Notes: generated by a model not told the origin, from the letters alone. A DNA stretch of 64,000 bases from Acipenser ruthenus (GCF_902713425.1 NW_026708843.1:135083-199082); one strand, 5' to 3'. Shown: positions 33,515 to 52,449, counted from the first letter of the stretch. Translations and numbers: made by a program.

Positions 33515-34370
33515 AACGAACGTCAAACTGGTCACGTTTGCAACCCACTACATTTCAAGCAGGGTGACTATTGCAGTATTTCTCCAAGCACTACAGTACC
33601 TACAAGGTAGAGTTAAAAACTCTCCTGTACAACAGAATGAAGGTCATGCATTTCACACCTCACTCACTCATGCAATCGCTGCCTATTCCTCCTTCATGAT
33701 TCATTTGAGTAACGAGCTCATGAAAAGATCACAAGTACAAAGCATTGCGATGAGGACCGCTGTGCAAACTTATCTGATTGCCATCAGAATGCTTTACTGC
33801 CCGAGACAGCGTTAAGAAAACTGACCTATAAAATTGATACCACTGCTTAATTTCTAATAATTAGCGGCTTCATTATTATGTCTAATGGTTAAGCTCTTAA
33901 AAAAAGTGTGACTTTTGATGATTTGAATCAATACAATCCTACATACAGAGAAATGCATTTCACAAATAACGTCCTTCCATAGCCATTTCTCAGTTACACG
34001 AATGCAGACGAACTTGATCAGGCCTGCCAGCGAATATATCTCAAGCAGCGTTTGTTTCAATACTGAAATGTTTAATCATTAGTCTAAGTGGCTAGTGATT
34101 TTTATTTATTTATTTATTTATTTACTCATCGATGTCGCATTCTACTCATGGAACGCGAGAGCGTTTTGACATCATCTTCAATAAAGTCTTTTTTTTTTTT
34201 TACTTATCGACGTTGCATCCTAAAATATATTGGTACAATACGCTGGTTATTCAATACGGACGATCATTTGCAAAACTGTATCGAGACAAAAAAACAAACA
34301 AAAAAGGTGCTGGGTCATTTCTATGTTACACAAAAAACACCAGTCCTTTTTCACCACTGCATTTCATCTC
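33515..34370. other. Intergenic DNA, nothing recognised
   Basis: Downstream of CNTF and of the GTPase gene. A short open frame at 33564-33815 shows no recognisable domain or splice context. Confidence 0.4.
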
Positions 34371-34595
34371 TCTCTCTGTTTCTCTCTCCCTCCCTCTCTC
34401 TCCGCATCTCTGTATCTGTTTCACTGTCCCTCCCTCTCTCTCCCCATCTCTCTCTGTATCTTTTTCTCCCTCCCTCCCCATCTCCATTTCTCTCTATATC
34501 TGTTTCTCTCTCTGTCTGTTTCTCTCCCTCTCTCTCCTGACTCTCTGTTTCTCTCTCCCTCCCTCTGTCTCTCTCTCCCTCCCTCCCTATCTTAT

Positions 34596-34842
34596 TATTT
34601 TTATTATTATTATTTATTTCTTAGCAGATGCCCTTATCCAGTGCGATTTACAATTGTTACAAGATATCACATTTTTTTTACATACAATTCCCCATTTATA
34701 CAGTTGGGTATTTATACTGGAGCAATCTAGCTAAAGTAACTTGCTCAAGGGTACAGCAGCAGTGTCCCCCACCTGGGATTGAACCCACGACCCTCTGGTC
34801 AAGAGTCCAGAGCCCTAACCACTACTCCACACTGCTGCCCCC
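34596..34842 (-). mobile_element. tRNA-derived SINE, family I
   Basis: Reverse copy embedded in CT-rich DNA, about 60 bp from the CNTF stop codon and so possibly in its 3' UTR. Confidence 0.85.
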
Positions 34843-34903
34843 CCTATCTCCTGCTCCCTCGCTTCTTAACCTCCATCTCTCCCTCTCCCCCCCTCCCCCC
34901 TCT

Positions 34904-37098
34904 CTATCTCCTGCTCCCTCGCTTCTTAACCTCCCTCTTCCCTCCCGCCTCCCTCCTGTTTCTCCTCTTCAGCCTGGCGAAGTCCCGCACGGCCCTCAGA
35001 GCCCAGCCGCTGAGCTCCACGATCACTTTGTACCCCCTCCTCTTCTTCTGGAAGTACCTGAGACCTTCCTCCTCCCTCTCCTCCTCAGCCCTGGGCAGCA
35101 CGTGGCCCAGAGAGAGCAGCAGCTGCTTGGTGGTTTCAGCCAGGGCCTCGACCTTGGCCAGCAGCGAAAGCAGTGCATCATGGAACTTGTAGTCCCCGGG
35201 AGTGAGGTCATCTTGTTGTTCTTTCAGGACCGTGCCCAGCAGTCTGTGAAGGGCAGCGAAGGCCGCTGCGTTCTCTCTCAGCCTCTCTTCCTCGGTCAGC
35301 TCTGCCCATTTCGAGGTGCCAGACTCGGGGACCCCGTCTATGGAGTCCAGGTTGAGATCTTGGCTCAAGCCTTGCTTTTCTCTCTGCGGAAAAAAGGAGA
35401 GAGAGAGATGCAAGCAGCCAGGTCAGGGACAGGGCTCCTGTTTGTTGGTTTGTTTGTTTGTAAGGGCTTCAGATGAAAGCGGATGAACTATCGCGACCGT
35501 TTTTATAATGTCTCTAAAAACATCAATACCTTTTTAAAATTCTAAACTTCCTTCAAAGGAATCAGAATTAGGTGGCACAGAGACAGACAGAGACAGCAGG
35601 CTGATTCGACAGCCTCCCATTTCTGGCTCAGATCTGTAGCTCCTGGCTATTCATTTCAGTCCTGACTAATTAGAACGAGCAACGTTCCAAGAGGCAGAGT
35701 TTCTCCCTAAATGACCTCAGAGTTTAAAAACAGACAAAACCAGGATCTGTCGAAATGCTCAAACACTACCTTAGCAAAAGCCCCGTTTAAAACTCTAAAT
35801 GTTACCAGAAACACAACTGTGGAAAAAAAACCAAAAAGCTTTTTTTTAATATTGTTATAATTCTTATAAAAGTTCCCCTACCTTAAAATGCACAGCACAG
35901 CGTAATAAAGCACAGAGAGGTGTGGTAAAGCATAGGGAAGCGTTGTAAAGCACAGAGAGGTGTGGTAAAGCATAGGGAAGCATTGTAAAACACAGAGAGG
36001 TCTGGTAATGCATAGGGAAGCATTGTAAAGCACAGAGAGGTCTGGTAAAGCATAGGGAAGCATTGTAAAGCACAGAGAGGTCTGGTAAAGCATAGGGAAG
36101 CATTGTAAAGCACAGAGAGGTGTGGTAAAGCATAGGGAAACATTGTAAAGCACAGAGAGGTCTGGTAGAGCATAGGGAATCATTGGAAAGCACAGAGAGG
36201 TCTGGTAAAGCATAGGGAAGCATTGTAAAGCACAGATAGGTCTGGTAAAGCATAGGGAAGCATTGTAAAGCACAGAGAGGTCTGGTAAAGCATAGGGAAG
36301 CATTGTAAAGCACAGAGAGGTGTGGTAAAGCACAGGGAAGCATTGTAAAGCACAGAGAGGTGTGGTAAAGCATAGGGAAACATTGTAAAGCACAGAGAGG
36401 TCTGGTAGAGCATAGGGAATCATTGGAAAGCACAGAGAGGTCTGGTAAAGCATAGGGAAGCATTGTAAAGCACAGATAGGTCTGGTAAAGCAAAGGGAAG
36501 CATTGTAAAGCACAGAGAGGTCTGGTAAAGCATAGGGAAGCATTGTAAAGCACAGAGAGGTCTGGTAAAGCATAGGGAAGCATTGTAAAGCACAGAGAGG
36601 TCTGGTAAAGCATAGGGAAGCATTGTAAAGCACAGAGAGGTATGGTAAAGCATAGGGAAGCATTGTAAAGCACAGAGAGGTCTGGTAAAGCATAGGGAAG
36701 CATTGTAAAGCATATTAATAAACACACTATGGTATATTAACCCTTATAAAAGTTTCCCACAGTAAAAGCACAGCAAAGTGTAATAAACTGGAGTCCATGA
36801 TAAACCATGACAAATGCGTAGTTTACCAACGCCTGCTAAAATAAATAAATAAATAAATAAATAAACAGCGATAAAGTGTTATAAGTGATTTTGAGGTTTA
36901 CCAACTAACCATAACACCTTACTAATACAGCATACATCTCCCCACAAGAACGTATACAACGGCACTTACGTAACTCTCTGTGATCTGCTTGGCTTCGCTG
37001 TGTACTTTTCGGGCTAACGCTTCGGCTTTTGCGTAACAGTCCGACAAAGCGAAGGAGATGTTATCCTCAATTGCATCATGACGCACGCCGGTTGCCAT
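34904..37098 (-). CDS. cntf: Ciliary neurotrophic factor
   Basis: Two minus-strand exons, as in mammals: 36970-37098 (43 codons, MATGVRHDAIEDN to AKQITESY, donor gtaagt) and 34904-35383 (159 codons plus TAG, acceptor ccgcag). The protein is 202 residues against 200 in human. Hallmarks are LARK in helix A, the A-B loop LNLDSIDGVP (human INLDSADGMP), KWAELTEEERLRENAAAF (human QWSELTEAERLQENLQAY) and FQKKRRGYKVIVELSGW in helix D (human FEKKLWGLKVLQELSQW). There is no N-terminal signal peptide, which is normal for CNTF. It is a four-helix cytokine of the IL-6 family acting through CNTFR, LIFR and gp130. The C-terminal tail is basic. Intron 1 is largely filled by 40-bp minisatellite array G, and array H lies inverted upstream of exon 1. 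Confidence 0.92.
35896..36716 (-). repeat. 40-bp minisatellite array G (about 20 units)
   Basis: Reverse orientation, inside CNTF intron 1. A 240-bp higher-order block (36060-36300 and 36300-36540) is repeated with shared variants such as 'tagagcatagggaatcattg'. Flanks carry the module 'cttataaaagttt' and 'agtaaaagcacagcaaagtg'. Confidence 0.95.
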
Positions 37099-37539
37099 AG
37101 CAATGTCTTGTGTTTTGCTTATTATATATTATTTGCAAAAACAAAAAAAGTTGCCACAACACGGTTAAAACAAATATAAACCGGTATATAATACACGGGC
37201 TGTTGCGGTTGAAACTCTGTGCTGGTCTGTGTGTGTTTTTGTGTGGGTGGGTAGCGGCCTCCGGTCAGCTTTTTCAGTCACGCACCAGAAGGTATTTCTG
37301 TGTAGGCGCACACACAGCGGCTGATTACTTACTTAGAAACTTCCACCGCACGCCTCGCATTCCAGTCTCCCCCCACCAATGAGGTTCAAAGAGGGCGGCT
37401 CCCAAAATCTGGACTCGCGGATTCCAAACGGGAGTCTTTTTTTTTCCAGGCCTCAGTCATTATTCCCAGCACCTGTGATTTTTACAGTGGGAAACTTTTA
37501 TAAGGGTTAGTTTACCACGTTTTCTTTTTAAATATTCTT

Positions 37540-38125
37540 TACCAGACCTCTCTGTGCTTTACAATGCTTCCCTATGCTTTACCAGACCTCTCTGTGCTTT
37601 ACAATACTTCCCTATGCTTTACCAGACCTCTCTGTGCTTTACAATGCTTCCCTATGCTTTACCATACCTCTCTGTGCTTTACAATGCTTCCCTATGCTTT
37701 ACCAGACCTCTCTGTGCTTTACAATGCTTCCCTATGTTTTACCAGACCTCTCTGTGCTTTACAATGCTTCCCTATGCTTTACCACACCTCTCTGTGCTTT
37801 ACAATGCTTCCCTATGCTTTACCAGACCTCTCTGTGCTTTACAATGCTTCCCTATGCTTTACCAGACCTCTCTGTGCTTTACAATGCTTCCCTATGCTTT
37901 ACCACACCTCTCTGTGCTTTACAATGCTTCCCTATGCTTTACCAGACCTCTCTGTGCTTTACAATGCTTCCCTATGCTTTACCAGACCTCTCTGTGCTTT
38001 ACAATGCTTCCCTATGCTTTACCACACCTCTCTGTGCTTTACAATGCTTCCCTATGCTTTACCAGACCTCTCTGTGCTTTACAATGCTTCCCTATGCTTT
38101 ACCACACCTCTCTGTGCTTTATTAC
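37540..38125 (+). repeat. 40-bp minisatellite array H (about 14 units)
   Basis: Forward orientation, 440 bp upstream of the CNTF start, so inverted with respect to array G. Flanks are 'gggaaacttttataagggtt' on the left and 'ctttgctgggcttttac' on the right. Confidence 0.95.
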
Positions 38126-38533
38126 ACTTTGCTGGGCTTTTACTATGTGGAAACGTTTTAAGGGAGTTTCCCATTCGTTTTTGGTGCAGCTGTCAATTGA
38201 TCTGAAATCCGTGGGCGCAGAACAGACAGCAGCGCAAACAGGTACCTACAGACTGAAGGCGTTTCTGTTTAAATGTGTTTTTATCCGCCGTTGTGAAGCT
38301 GCCAAATGCAGAAATAATCGCTGTATGCCTTATTATGCAAATACCAGGACTTGTCATTGCTTGTGCTGAGCTTATTATTAATAATATAAAAACGATGGCT
38401 CACGTCTAAAACTGTGATCACCTTCAATGTTATTTTACACGCAATCTTTTACGATTGTGTCACCCGTCCGTCCATCGATGCTAAATCTGAAGATACCGGA
38501 ACACAACTAAAATATAGATATTCTTAAACAAGA

Positions 38534-38582
<49 letters not shown>

Positions 38583-38671
38583 GACGAATTCACATTGTAT
38601 TTGTATACTGAACCTCTTCTATTGATATATTAATAAACATTTATTTCATTTCTACAAGGATTTCCAGAATC

Positions 38672-39860
38672 TTGCACCATGGAGAAAAGTTTTGCATCAT
38701 CACTCTATAGAATGAACTCCCTCAGCTTCATAGAGTCCAATGAAAGCTGCTGAATAATGTTCCCTTGTTAACATATTGAATTCCACCCCCTCTATATAGA
38801 ATGAACTCCCTGAGCTTCATAGAGTCCAATGAAAGCTGCTGAATAATGTTCCCTTGTTAACATATTGAATTCCACCCCCTCTATATAGAATGAACTCCCT
38901 CAGCTTCATAGAGTCCAATGAAAGCTGCTGAATAATGTTCCCTTGTTAACATATTGAATTGCACACCCTCTATATAGAATGAACTCCCTCAGCTTCATAG
39001 AGTCCAATGAAAGCTGCTGAATAATGTTCCCTTGTTAACATATTGAATTCCACCCCCTCTATATAGAATGAACTCCCTCAGCTTCATAGAGTCCAATGAA
39101 AGCTGCTGAATAATGTTCCCTTGTTAACATATTGAATTGCACACCCTCTATATAGAATGAACTCCCTCAGCTTCATAGAGTCCAATGAAAGCTGCTGAAT
39201 AATGTTCCCTTGTTAACATATTGAATTCCACCCCCTCTATATAGAATGAACTCCCTCAGCTTCATGGAGTCCAATGAAAGCTGCTGAATAATGTTCCCTT
39301 GTTAACATATTGAATTCCACCCCCTCTATATAGAATGAACTCCCTCAGCTTCATAGAGTCCAATGAAAGCTGCTGAATAATGTTCCCTTGTTAACATATT
39401 GAATTCCACCCCCTCTATATAGAATGAACTCCCACAGCTTCATAGAGTGCAATGAAAGCTGCTGAATAATGTTCCCTTGTTAACATATTGAATTCCACCC
39501 CCTCTATATAGAATGAACTCCCTCAGCTTCATAGAGTCCAATGAAAGCTGCTGAATAATGTTCCCTTGTTAACATATTGAATTCCACCCCCTCTATATAG
39601 AATGAACTCCCTCAGCTTCATAGAGTCCAATGAAAGCTGCTGAATAATGTTCCCTTGTTAACATATTGAATTCCACCCCCTCTATATAGAATGAACTCCC
39701 TCAGCTTCATAGAGTCCAATGAAAGCTGCTGAATAATGTTCCCTTGTTAACATATTGAATTCCACCCCCTCTATACAGAATGAACTCCCTCAGCTTCATA
39801 GAGTCCAATGAAAGCTGCTGAATAATGTTCTCTTGTTAACATATTGAATTACACACCAGT
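38672..39860 (+). mobile_element. Tc1-like MITE with about thirteen 91-bp units
   Basis: Left end 'catggagaaaagttttgcat' then the same 91-bp unit as 27384-27925, here expanded to about 13 copies with few changes. The unit itself runs 'gaatgaactccctcagcttc' to 'ccccctctatata'. Confidence 0.85.
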
Positions 39861-39965
39861 GCTTTGTAGTTTTCCATCTACTGACACAAATTGAAAAATG
39901 TGACCTTTTGAAATCTAACATTAAATACTAAGGAGATTAAATAAATTAAATACTAAGATTCTTAG

Positions 39966-40712
39966 GAGGCAGTGCGGTCCAGTGGTTAAAGTCCAGGGTT
40001 TATAACCACGAAGGTCACGGGTTCAAATCCCACCTTTCATAGTTTCCATTACAAAAGGTGCTATATAAAGATATTACTGTTATTTGTGTGTCAGTGGCTT
40101 CATTTTGTGATTTTTAGCAGGGTCACATCCTCACAGAGGAACAAAGTAATTTGTTAATGGTGCGTCGTTTGTACTGGAAACAGCCGTGGCTTTCATGGTA
40201 TAAATCAAGCTATTGTCTGAGTGTTGAAAGGATCAGGATCTCCATTGTGAACAGAAACGCTTTCATGCAGACTCTGACTGGCATTCCGCACTGAATGACA
40301 CACGCTGCAGTACTGCAGAAATATTACAGTTCAGAGATCAGCACTCCTTTAAAGGGAGGAGGGGCCAGTGATCCTGTTAATAAAGTTGTGACAGTGAGTC
40401 AGTGGCTGCTGCAGAGTCACTTCCAATAGGAGCTCGTTTGTTTTGCGTCTCATCCTGAAGGACGGAGCACAAGGAGGTTCAGTGACTTGGTCAGGGTCAC
40501 AGACACACACAGGGAGTCAGTGGCTGCTGCAGAGTCACTTCCAATAGGAGCTCGTTTGTTTGACGTCTCATCCTGAAGGACGGAGCACAAGGAGGTTCAG
40601 TGACTTGCTCAGGGTCACACACACACACACAGGGAGTCAGTGGCTGAGTCAGGATTTGAACCTCCTGGTATGGAGCCCGTTTTCTTTAACCACTGGACCA
40701 CCAAGCCTCCTT
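39966..40712. mobile_element. Family II SINE fragments and an 80-bp-repeat scrap
   Basis: A forward head (39966-40045), a short piece of the 80-bp unit (40339-40385), and two partial reverse family II copies in tandem (40390-40712) sharing 'ctcatcctgaaggacggagc'. Confidence 0.65.
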
Positions 40713-40719
40713 AAAACTT

Positions 40720-40821
<102 letters not shown>

Positions 40822-40861
40822 ATAAAAACAGGACTGAAGTTAATCACTTTAGATTATAATT

Positions 40862-40925
40862 GCATAAGAAAGTTTACAAACGAGAGGAGGTCATTCGGCC
40901 CATCTTGCATCTCAAGGTTCCAATG
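40862..40925 (-). mobile_element. CR1-like LINE tail
   Basis: Reverse copy of the end 'aagaaagtttacaaacgaga' plus 'ggaggtcattcggcccatc', found at the ends of the CR1-like copies at 15838 and 62940. Confidence 0.65.
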
Positions 40926-41039
40926 ATGTCATCATGAACCACTCTTGCTCTCTTGGTTTATGATGTCACCAGGACCCCTCCATGCAACTAGAACTAAGGC
41001 TGTAGTATTTTTATTTCATGGTTATCATATATATCACTA

Positions 41040-41730
41040 TTTCTGTGAAATTTACCCATTGCCCCATTGTATAATATGTAATTCCCCGTAAAAAAAAGCC
41101 TATTATAGTGTAAATAAAATATATTTTTTTGTGATCAATTAAAAATAAATCCAGCCAACGTTTGCCTGATTGAGGCGCTGCCTGTCACGCTGCGTTCAGG
41201 AACCTGGCAGCCGGTTTAGTTTGCTTCCTTCCTGGTAAATGATTGAACACACGACTGCGCAGAGCTGCACGGTTTCTTTAAGCTGCATACCAATGTTTCT
41301 AGTCACTTGTGTTGAGTCGCGTTGTTTCCTCTGTTCTGTCGAATGGAAAGTTTTGTTTCCACTGAACTCCGGATGTTATGCAGCCACGAAGCCCTCAGCT
41401 TTATTTCAACAGGGGGCCCCTCGCTGCGCCTTCAAAGAGACACTGAGAGCCAGTAATCACCTGGTCAACCAGCGCTCCACCCCAGCAGAGCTAGAGATGA
41501 GAGGGGGGGGCTGTACTGAGAGAACGGCTCAAACGAGTCACTTCAGTTACTGGAAATGGTTAAGTAGCAACACATCAAAGGGTTCGGCTATAAAAGAGAT
41601 GGGGGGGGAACTAAAACAGATACCTGCTCAAATGAACACAGGCAAAGAAATGGATTGTGGCAGCCCTTGTTTGATATAGGAAAGGGATTCGAGTTTAGAG
41701 TGTGGATCAGGTTGAAATGCAGCAATAGAC
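41040..41730. other. Intergenic DNA; contains a short dispersed repeat
   Basis: 41192-41283 matches 51727-51798 in reverse ('aatcatttaccaggaaggaa' on the minus strand). No exon recognised in the rest. Confidence 0.45.
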
Positions 41731-41810
41731 TAGTGTGTGTGTGTGCGTGCGTGTGTGTGTGGGCGTGTGTGTGTGCGTGTGTGTGTGCGTGTGTGTGTGT
41801 GTGTGTGTCT
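41731..41810. repeat. (GT)n microsatellite
   Basis: GT/GC-GT run of about 80 bp. Confidence 0.9.
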
Positions 41811-42078
41811 TCCCAACGTTTCGCTGTGTTTAACACGCTTTTGTCAAGGGAAAGCGTGTTTGAAAACAAACAGTGGAAATGCCATGGCAACCACACTCCC
41901 TTATTTCTATTAAAATCTACGAACGCGCTAGTTGTGATATCATTGACTACGTAGTTACGTAGCTATTCCTGTCTATTTAAACTCTCAGGCATCGTGGTGT
42001 GGAGTCTATGTGTCCATTCATGCCGTTCATTTTTTTTGTAAAGTGTGGAGCTATTGATTAAATTACTTTTTATTTTGT

Positions 42079-42310
42079 AGGGCAGCAGTGTGGAGTAGTG
42101 GTTAGGACTCTGGACTCTTGACCGGAGGGTCGTGGGTTCAATCCCAGGTGGGGGACGCTGCTGCTGTACCCTTGAGCAAGGTACTTTACCTAGATTGCTC
42201 CAGTAAAAACCCAACTGTATAAATGGGGAATTGTATGTAAAAATAATGTAATATCTTGTAACAATTGTAAGTCGCCCTGGATAAGGCCATCTGTTAAGAA
42301 ATTAATAATA
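42079..42310 (+). mobile_element. tRNA-derived SINE, family I
   Basis: Complete forward copy with head, body and tail, about 250 bp upstream of the receptor leader exon. Confidence 0.9.
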
Positions 42311-42556
42311 ATGATGTTAGGTGATTCTGTCACACACACACACAAAGCCGTTTTCCTTTTTCAAATTATATATATAGTTTTCTCTATTTCCTGACACATC
42401 CTCTGACATCAATTTTGACCTATGTAATGTCTCGCAGTTTCTAACCACAGACAACAGGATGCAGCGATACAGCGAGACAGCACAGGGCTCTGACGCGAGG
42501 CTTGGACATCACATCACTGCACATCCCCTCCTTGCTTCTCTCTCACGTCTTGTAAC

Positions 42557-48973
<6,417 letters not shown>

Positions 48974-49107
48974 AATTCAACTGTAACCACGTGGATGTCT
49001 AGAGCAGAGGATCCATTAACATCGTTTAAATCTGCACGTTCGACACCATTATTACCAGAGCTGTGTTTCAAGATGGTTCAGGATGATTAAGCCGAATATT
49101 TATTAAA

Positions 49108-49109
<2 letters not shown>

Positions 49110-49175
<66 letters not shown>
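49110..49175. repeat. (AAT)n microsatellite
   Basis: About 20 AAT units downstream of the intact receptor's stop codon. Confidence 0.95.
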
Positions 49176-49176
<1 letters not shown>

Positions 49177-49454
49177 TTGTCATCTTCAAAATTGTTGAAA
49201 TGCTTACTTGAAAAAGAAAAAACAGGAAATGCTAAATTGTACATAATTTATTTATTTATTTTTTGTATTTGTCCAGTTTTTAAAGTGTGTTTTGTTTTCA
49301 GCAGCAGTGAATTGTCAAACAAAATAAAACATGTAAATACATTTAAAAATAACTACAGACAGGTGAAATGTCTCCTTCTCAGGACAGAGCGATCTTGAGT
49401 AGAATTATCTTTCCGATCCTTGACTCAGTCGGTGTCTTTTTCATTGAAGGCATT

Positions 49455-50110
49455 TTAAAATAACCCAGTCTGTCAGTGACATCATCCACCCCCCATCCCA
49501 GCAATATAAACCAGCCTGTCACTGACATCATCCATCCCCCATCCCAGCAATATAACCCAGCCTGTCAGTGACATCTTCCACCCCCCATCCCAGCAATATA
49601 AACCTGCCTGTCAGTGACATCATCCACCCCCATCCCAGCAATATAAACCAGCCTGTCAGTGACATCATCCATCCCCATCCCAGCAATATAAAACCAGCCT
49701 GTCAGTGACATCATCCACCCCCCATCCCAGCAATATAAACCAGCCTGTCAGTGACATCATCCATCCCCATCCCAGCAATATAAACCAGCCTGTCAGTGAC
49801 ATCATCCATCCCCCATCCCAGCAATATAACCCAGCCTGTCAGTGACATCATCCACCCCCCATCCCAGCAATATAAACCAGCCTGTCAGTGACATCTTCCA
49901 CCCCCCATCCCAGCAATATAAACCAGCCTGTCAGTGACATCTTCCACCCCCCATCCCAGCAATATAAACCAGCCTGTCAGTGACATCATCCACCCCCCAT
50001 CCCAGCAATATAAACCAGCCTGTCAGTGACATCATCCATCCCCCATCCCAGCAATATAAACCAGCCTGTCAGTGACATCATCCATCCCCCATCCCAGCAA
50101 TATAAACCAG
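49455..50110 (+). repeat. 46-bp tandem repeat (about 14 units)
   Basis: Unit contains 'cagcctgtcagtgacatcat' and 'catcccagcaatataaac', very uniform. It lies between the two receptor genes. Confidence 0.95.
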
Positions 50111-50114
50111 ATAT

Positions 50115-50456
50115 AAAATTGGTTGTTTCATTGATTGGTTGATTGGTTCATTTATCGATTGGTTGATTGGTTAATTGGTCTGATGATTGGTTTGTTTGAT
50201 TGATTGATGAGTTTATTGATTTATTGGTTGGTTGATTCCTTGATTGGTTCATTGGTTGATTCCTTGATTGATTGATTGGTTAATTGATTGGTTGATTTAT
50301 TGATTGGTTGTTCGATTGATTGATTGATTGGTTGATTGGTTGATTGGTTGATTGATTGATTGATTGATCGGTTGATTGATTGATTGATTCCTTGATTGCT
50401 TGATTGGTTCATTGATTGATTGGTTCATTGACTGGTTGATTGATTGATTGGTTGGT

Positions 50457-50500
<44 letters not shown>
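50115..50500. repeat. (TTGATTGG)n-type low-complexity tract
   Basis: TTGA/TTGG tetramers with variants over about 380 bp. Confidence 0.95.
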
Positions 50501-50983
50501 AACCCCACGCTTGTGGTACCCGTGTGTCTCTTTCTTTACTTTCACTTTCCTGCACCCTGTTCTTATTTTCAACGCTTCGCAAGCCCAGTGGAAACATTTC
50601 AGTTTGTGCTCCGGAAGTTCAGCAACCGTCTAACTTCACAACTTTTTTTTTTTAATTCTCTGTCTCAGCCTGTCTTTGCATCTGCAAACCAAACCACTAG
50701 ACAATTTCTCAAAGCAGATTCTGCGTACATTTCCAAGACATGCATCAGAGAGTCACTTCAAGACCAGGGGCTTGGTCCAGATGACCACTGACCACAACGC
50801 TTATTGAGAAACGCAGACTTCCGAGCAACAGACTGCCTGGTACTCAAAAAAAAGCATTATGCGTTATAATTAATACATGCTGTCACAGCCACTTTCAGAA
50901 CGAAGCTGAAGCCATGTTGCACAGTCTAGTTTTGTTGTCGGTCATCCTTAAAGGTAATTTGTTTATTAATTATTATTATTAAA

Positions 50984-51115
50984 TTAGTCATTTAACAGAC
51001 ACTTTTATCCAAAGCGATTTACAGAGACTAGGGGGGTGAACTCTGCATCATCAACAACTGCTGCTGCTACTGCAGAGTCACTTCCAATAGGAGCTTGTTT
51101 GATTTACGTCTCATC
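50984..51115 (-). mobile_element. tRNA-derived SINE, family II, partial
   Basis: Reverse tail 'agacacttttatccaaagcg' and part of the body, in intron 1 of the second receptor. Confidence 0.6.
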
Positions 51116-51242
51116 TGAAAAATGTTTATTGAAATAGTTACCACCTTTTATTAATTATCAGTAGGGCTTTTTTCACGGTAAGTGTGTTTCGTGGCTTTCG
51201 CAGTCTAAAAATAGCAAGATATTTCACTATCAAACATATCAG

Positions 51243-51490
51243 TGTGGCATCAGTGTGGAGTAGTGGTTAGGGCTCTGGACTCTTGACAGGAGGGTCGTGG
51301 GTTCAATCCCAGGTGGGGGACACTGCTGCTGTACCCTTGAGCAAGGCACTTTACCTAGATTGCTCTAGTAAAAACCCGACTGTATAAATGGGGAATTGTA
51401 TGTAAAAATAATGTGATATCTTGTAACAATTGTAAGTCGCCCTGGATAAGGGCGTCTGCTCAGAAATAAATAATAATAATAATAATGTCC
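51243..51490 (+). mobile_element. tRNA-derived SINE, family I
   Basis: Complete forward copy with (AAT)n tail. Confidence 0.9.
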
Positions 51491-51509
51491 ACCTTTTAAA
51501 GACATCCCG

Positions 51510-51543
51510 TTTTCAGTATCAGTGAATTAACAAACAAAATAAA

Positions 51544-51622
<79 letters not shown>

Positions 51623-51798
51623 CAGACATGTGAAATGTCCCCTTCTTACCGGACAGAGCAATCGTTAGCAGAAATATATTTCTGATCTTTGATGCAGCCA
51701 GTGTCTTTTTCATTGAAGACATTTTAAAGAAACCGTGCAGCTCTGTGTTCAATCATTTACCAGGAAGGAAGCAAACCAAACCAGGTGCCAGGTTCCTG
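51510..51798 (+). repeat. Segment shared with the 3' flank of the intact receptor
   Basis: Matches 49300-49460 ('gtgtctttttcattgaag' among others), split by (AT)n at 51547-51620. The last 70 bp also match 41192-41283 in reverse. Confidence 0.65.
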
Positions 51799-51976
51799 AA
51801 TTATTATTATTATTGATTTCTTAGCAGACGCCCTTATCCAGGGCGACTTATAATTGGTACAAGATATCACTGGAGCAATCTAGGTAAAGTACCTTGCTCA
51901 AGTTAACAGCAGCAGTGTCCCCCACCTGGGATTGAACCCACGACCCTCCGGTCAAGAGTTCAGAACCCTAACCACG
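51799..51976 (-). mobile_element. tRNA-derived SINE, family I, internally deleted
   Basis: Reverse copy missing the stretch between 'gatatcac' and 'tggagcaatc'. Confidence 0.85.
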
Positions 51977-52234
51977 GAAATCGGAAATTGATAAGCATGA
52001 AAAAAATATACAACCTTAATTTGAATTATTACATTGCAGGTGCGTGCTCGATAGTAACCCAATCGCCACCTTTTCTGAGAGCGGAAGTTGGCAGCGCTGT
52101 GAACTTATCGTGCAGCATCGAGCAGGTGAACGGATTCTGCTTCCACGTCACCTGATACAAAATCGTGCCGAGCCGCCCCGCCTCACTGGTGCCTCTCGCA
52201 GACCACACCGCAAGGAGAAACGGGACACAGGCAG

Positions 52235-52361
52235 GTGTGTAAGGCTGGGAAATACAAAACGAATTCTGTTGCTGCTCATCAGCGATTGTAGACGAAGCAC
52301 AATTAAGACTCTGAATGACCCATAATTGAAACTTAACCAGATTACATTTATTCGATTCCGA

Positions 52362-52449
<88 letters not shown>

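Noticed and set aside
33564-33815. 83-codon frame
   Set aside because: No domain, no neighbours in frame; chance open frame.
41239-41679. 146-codon frame upstream of the intact receptor
   Set aside because: No recognisable domain, overlaps a dispersed repeat, no supporting splice sites.
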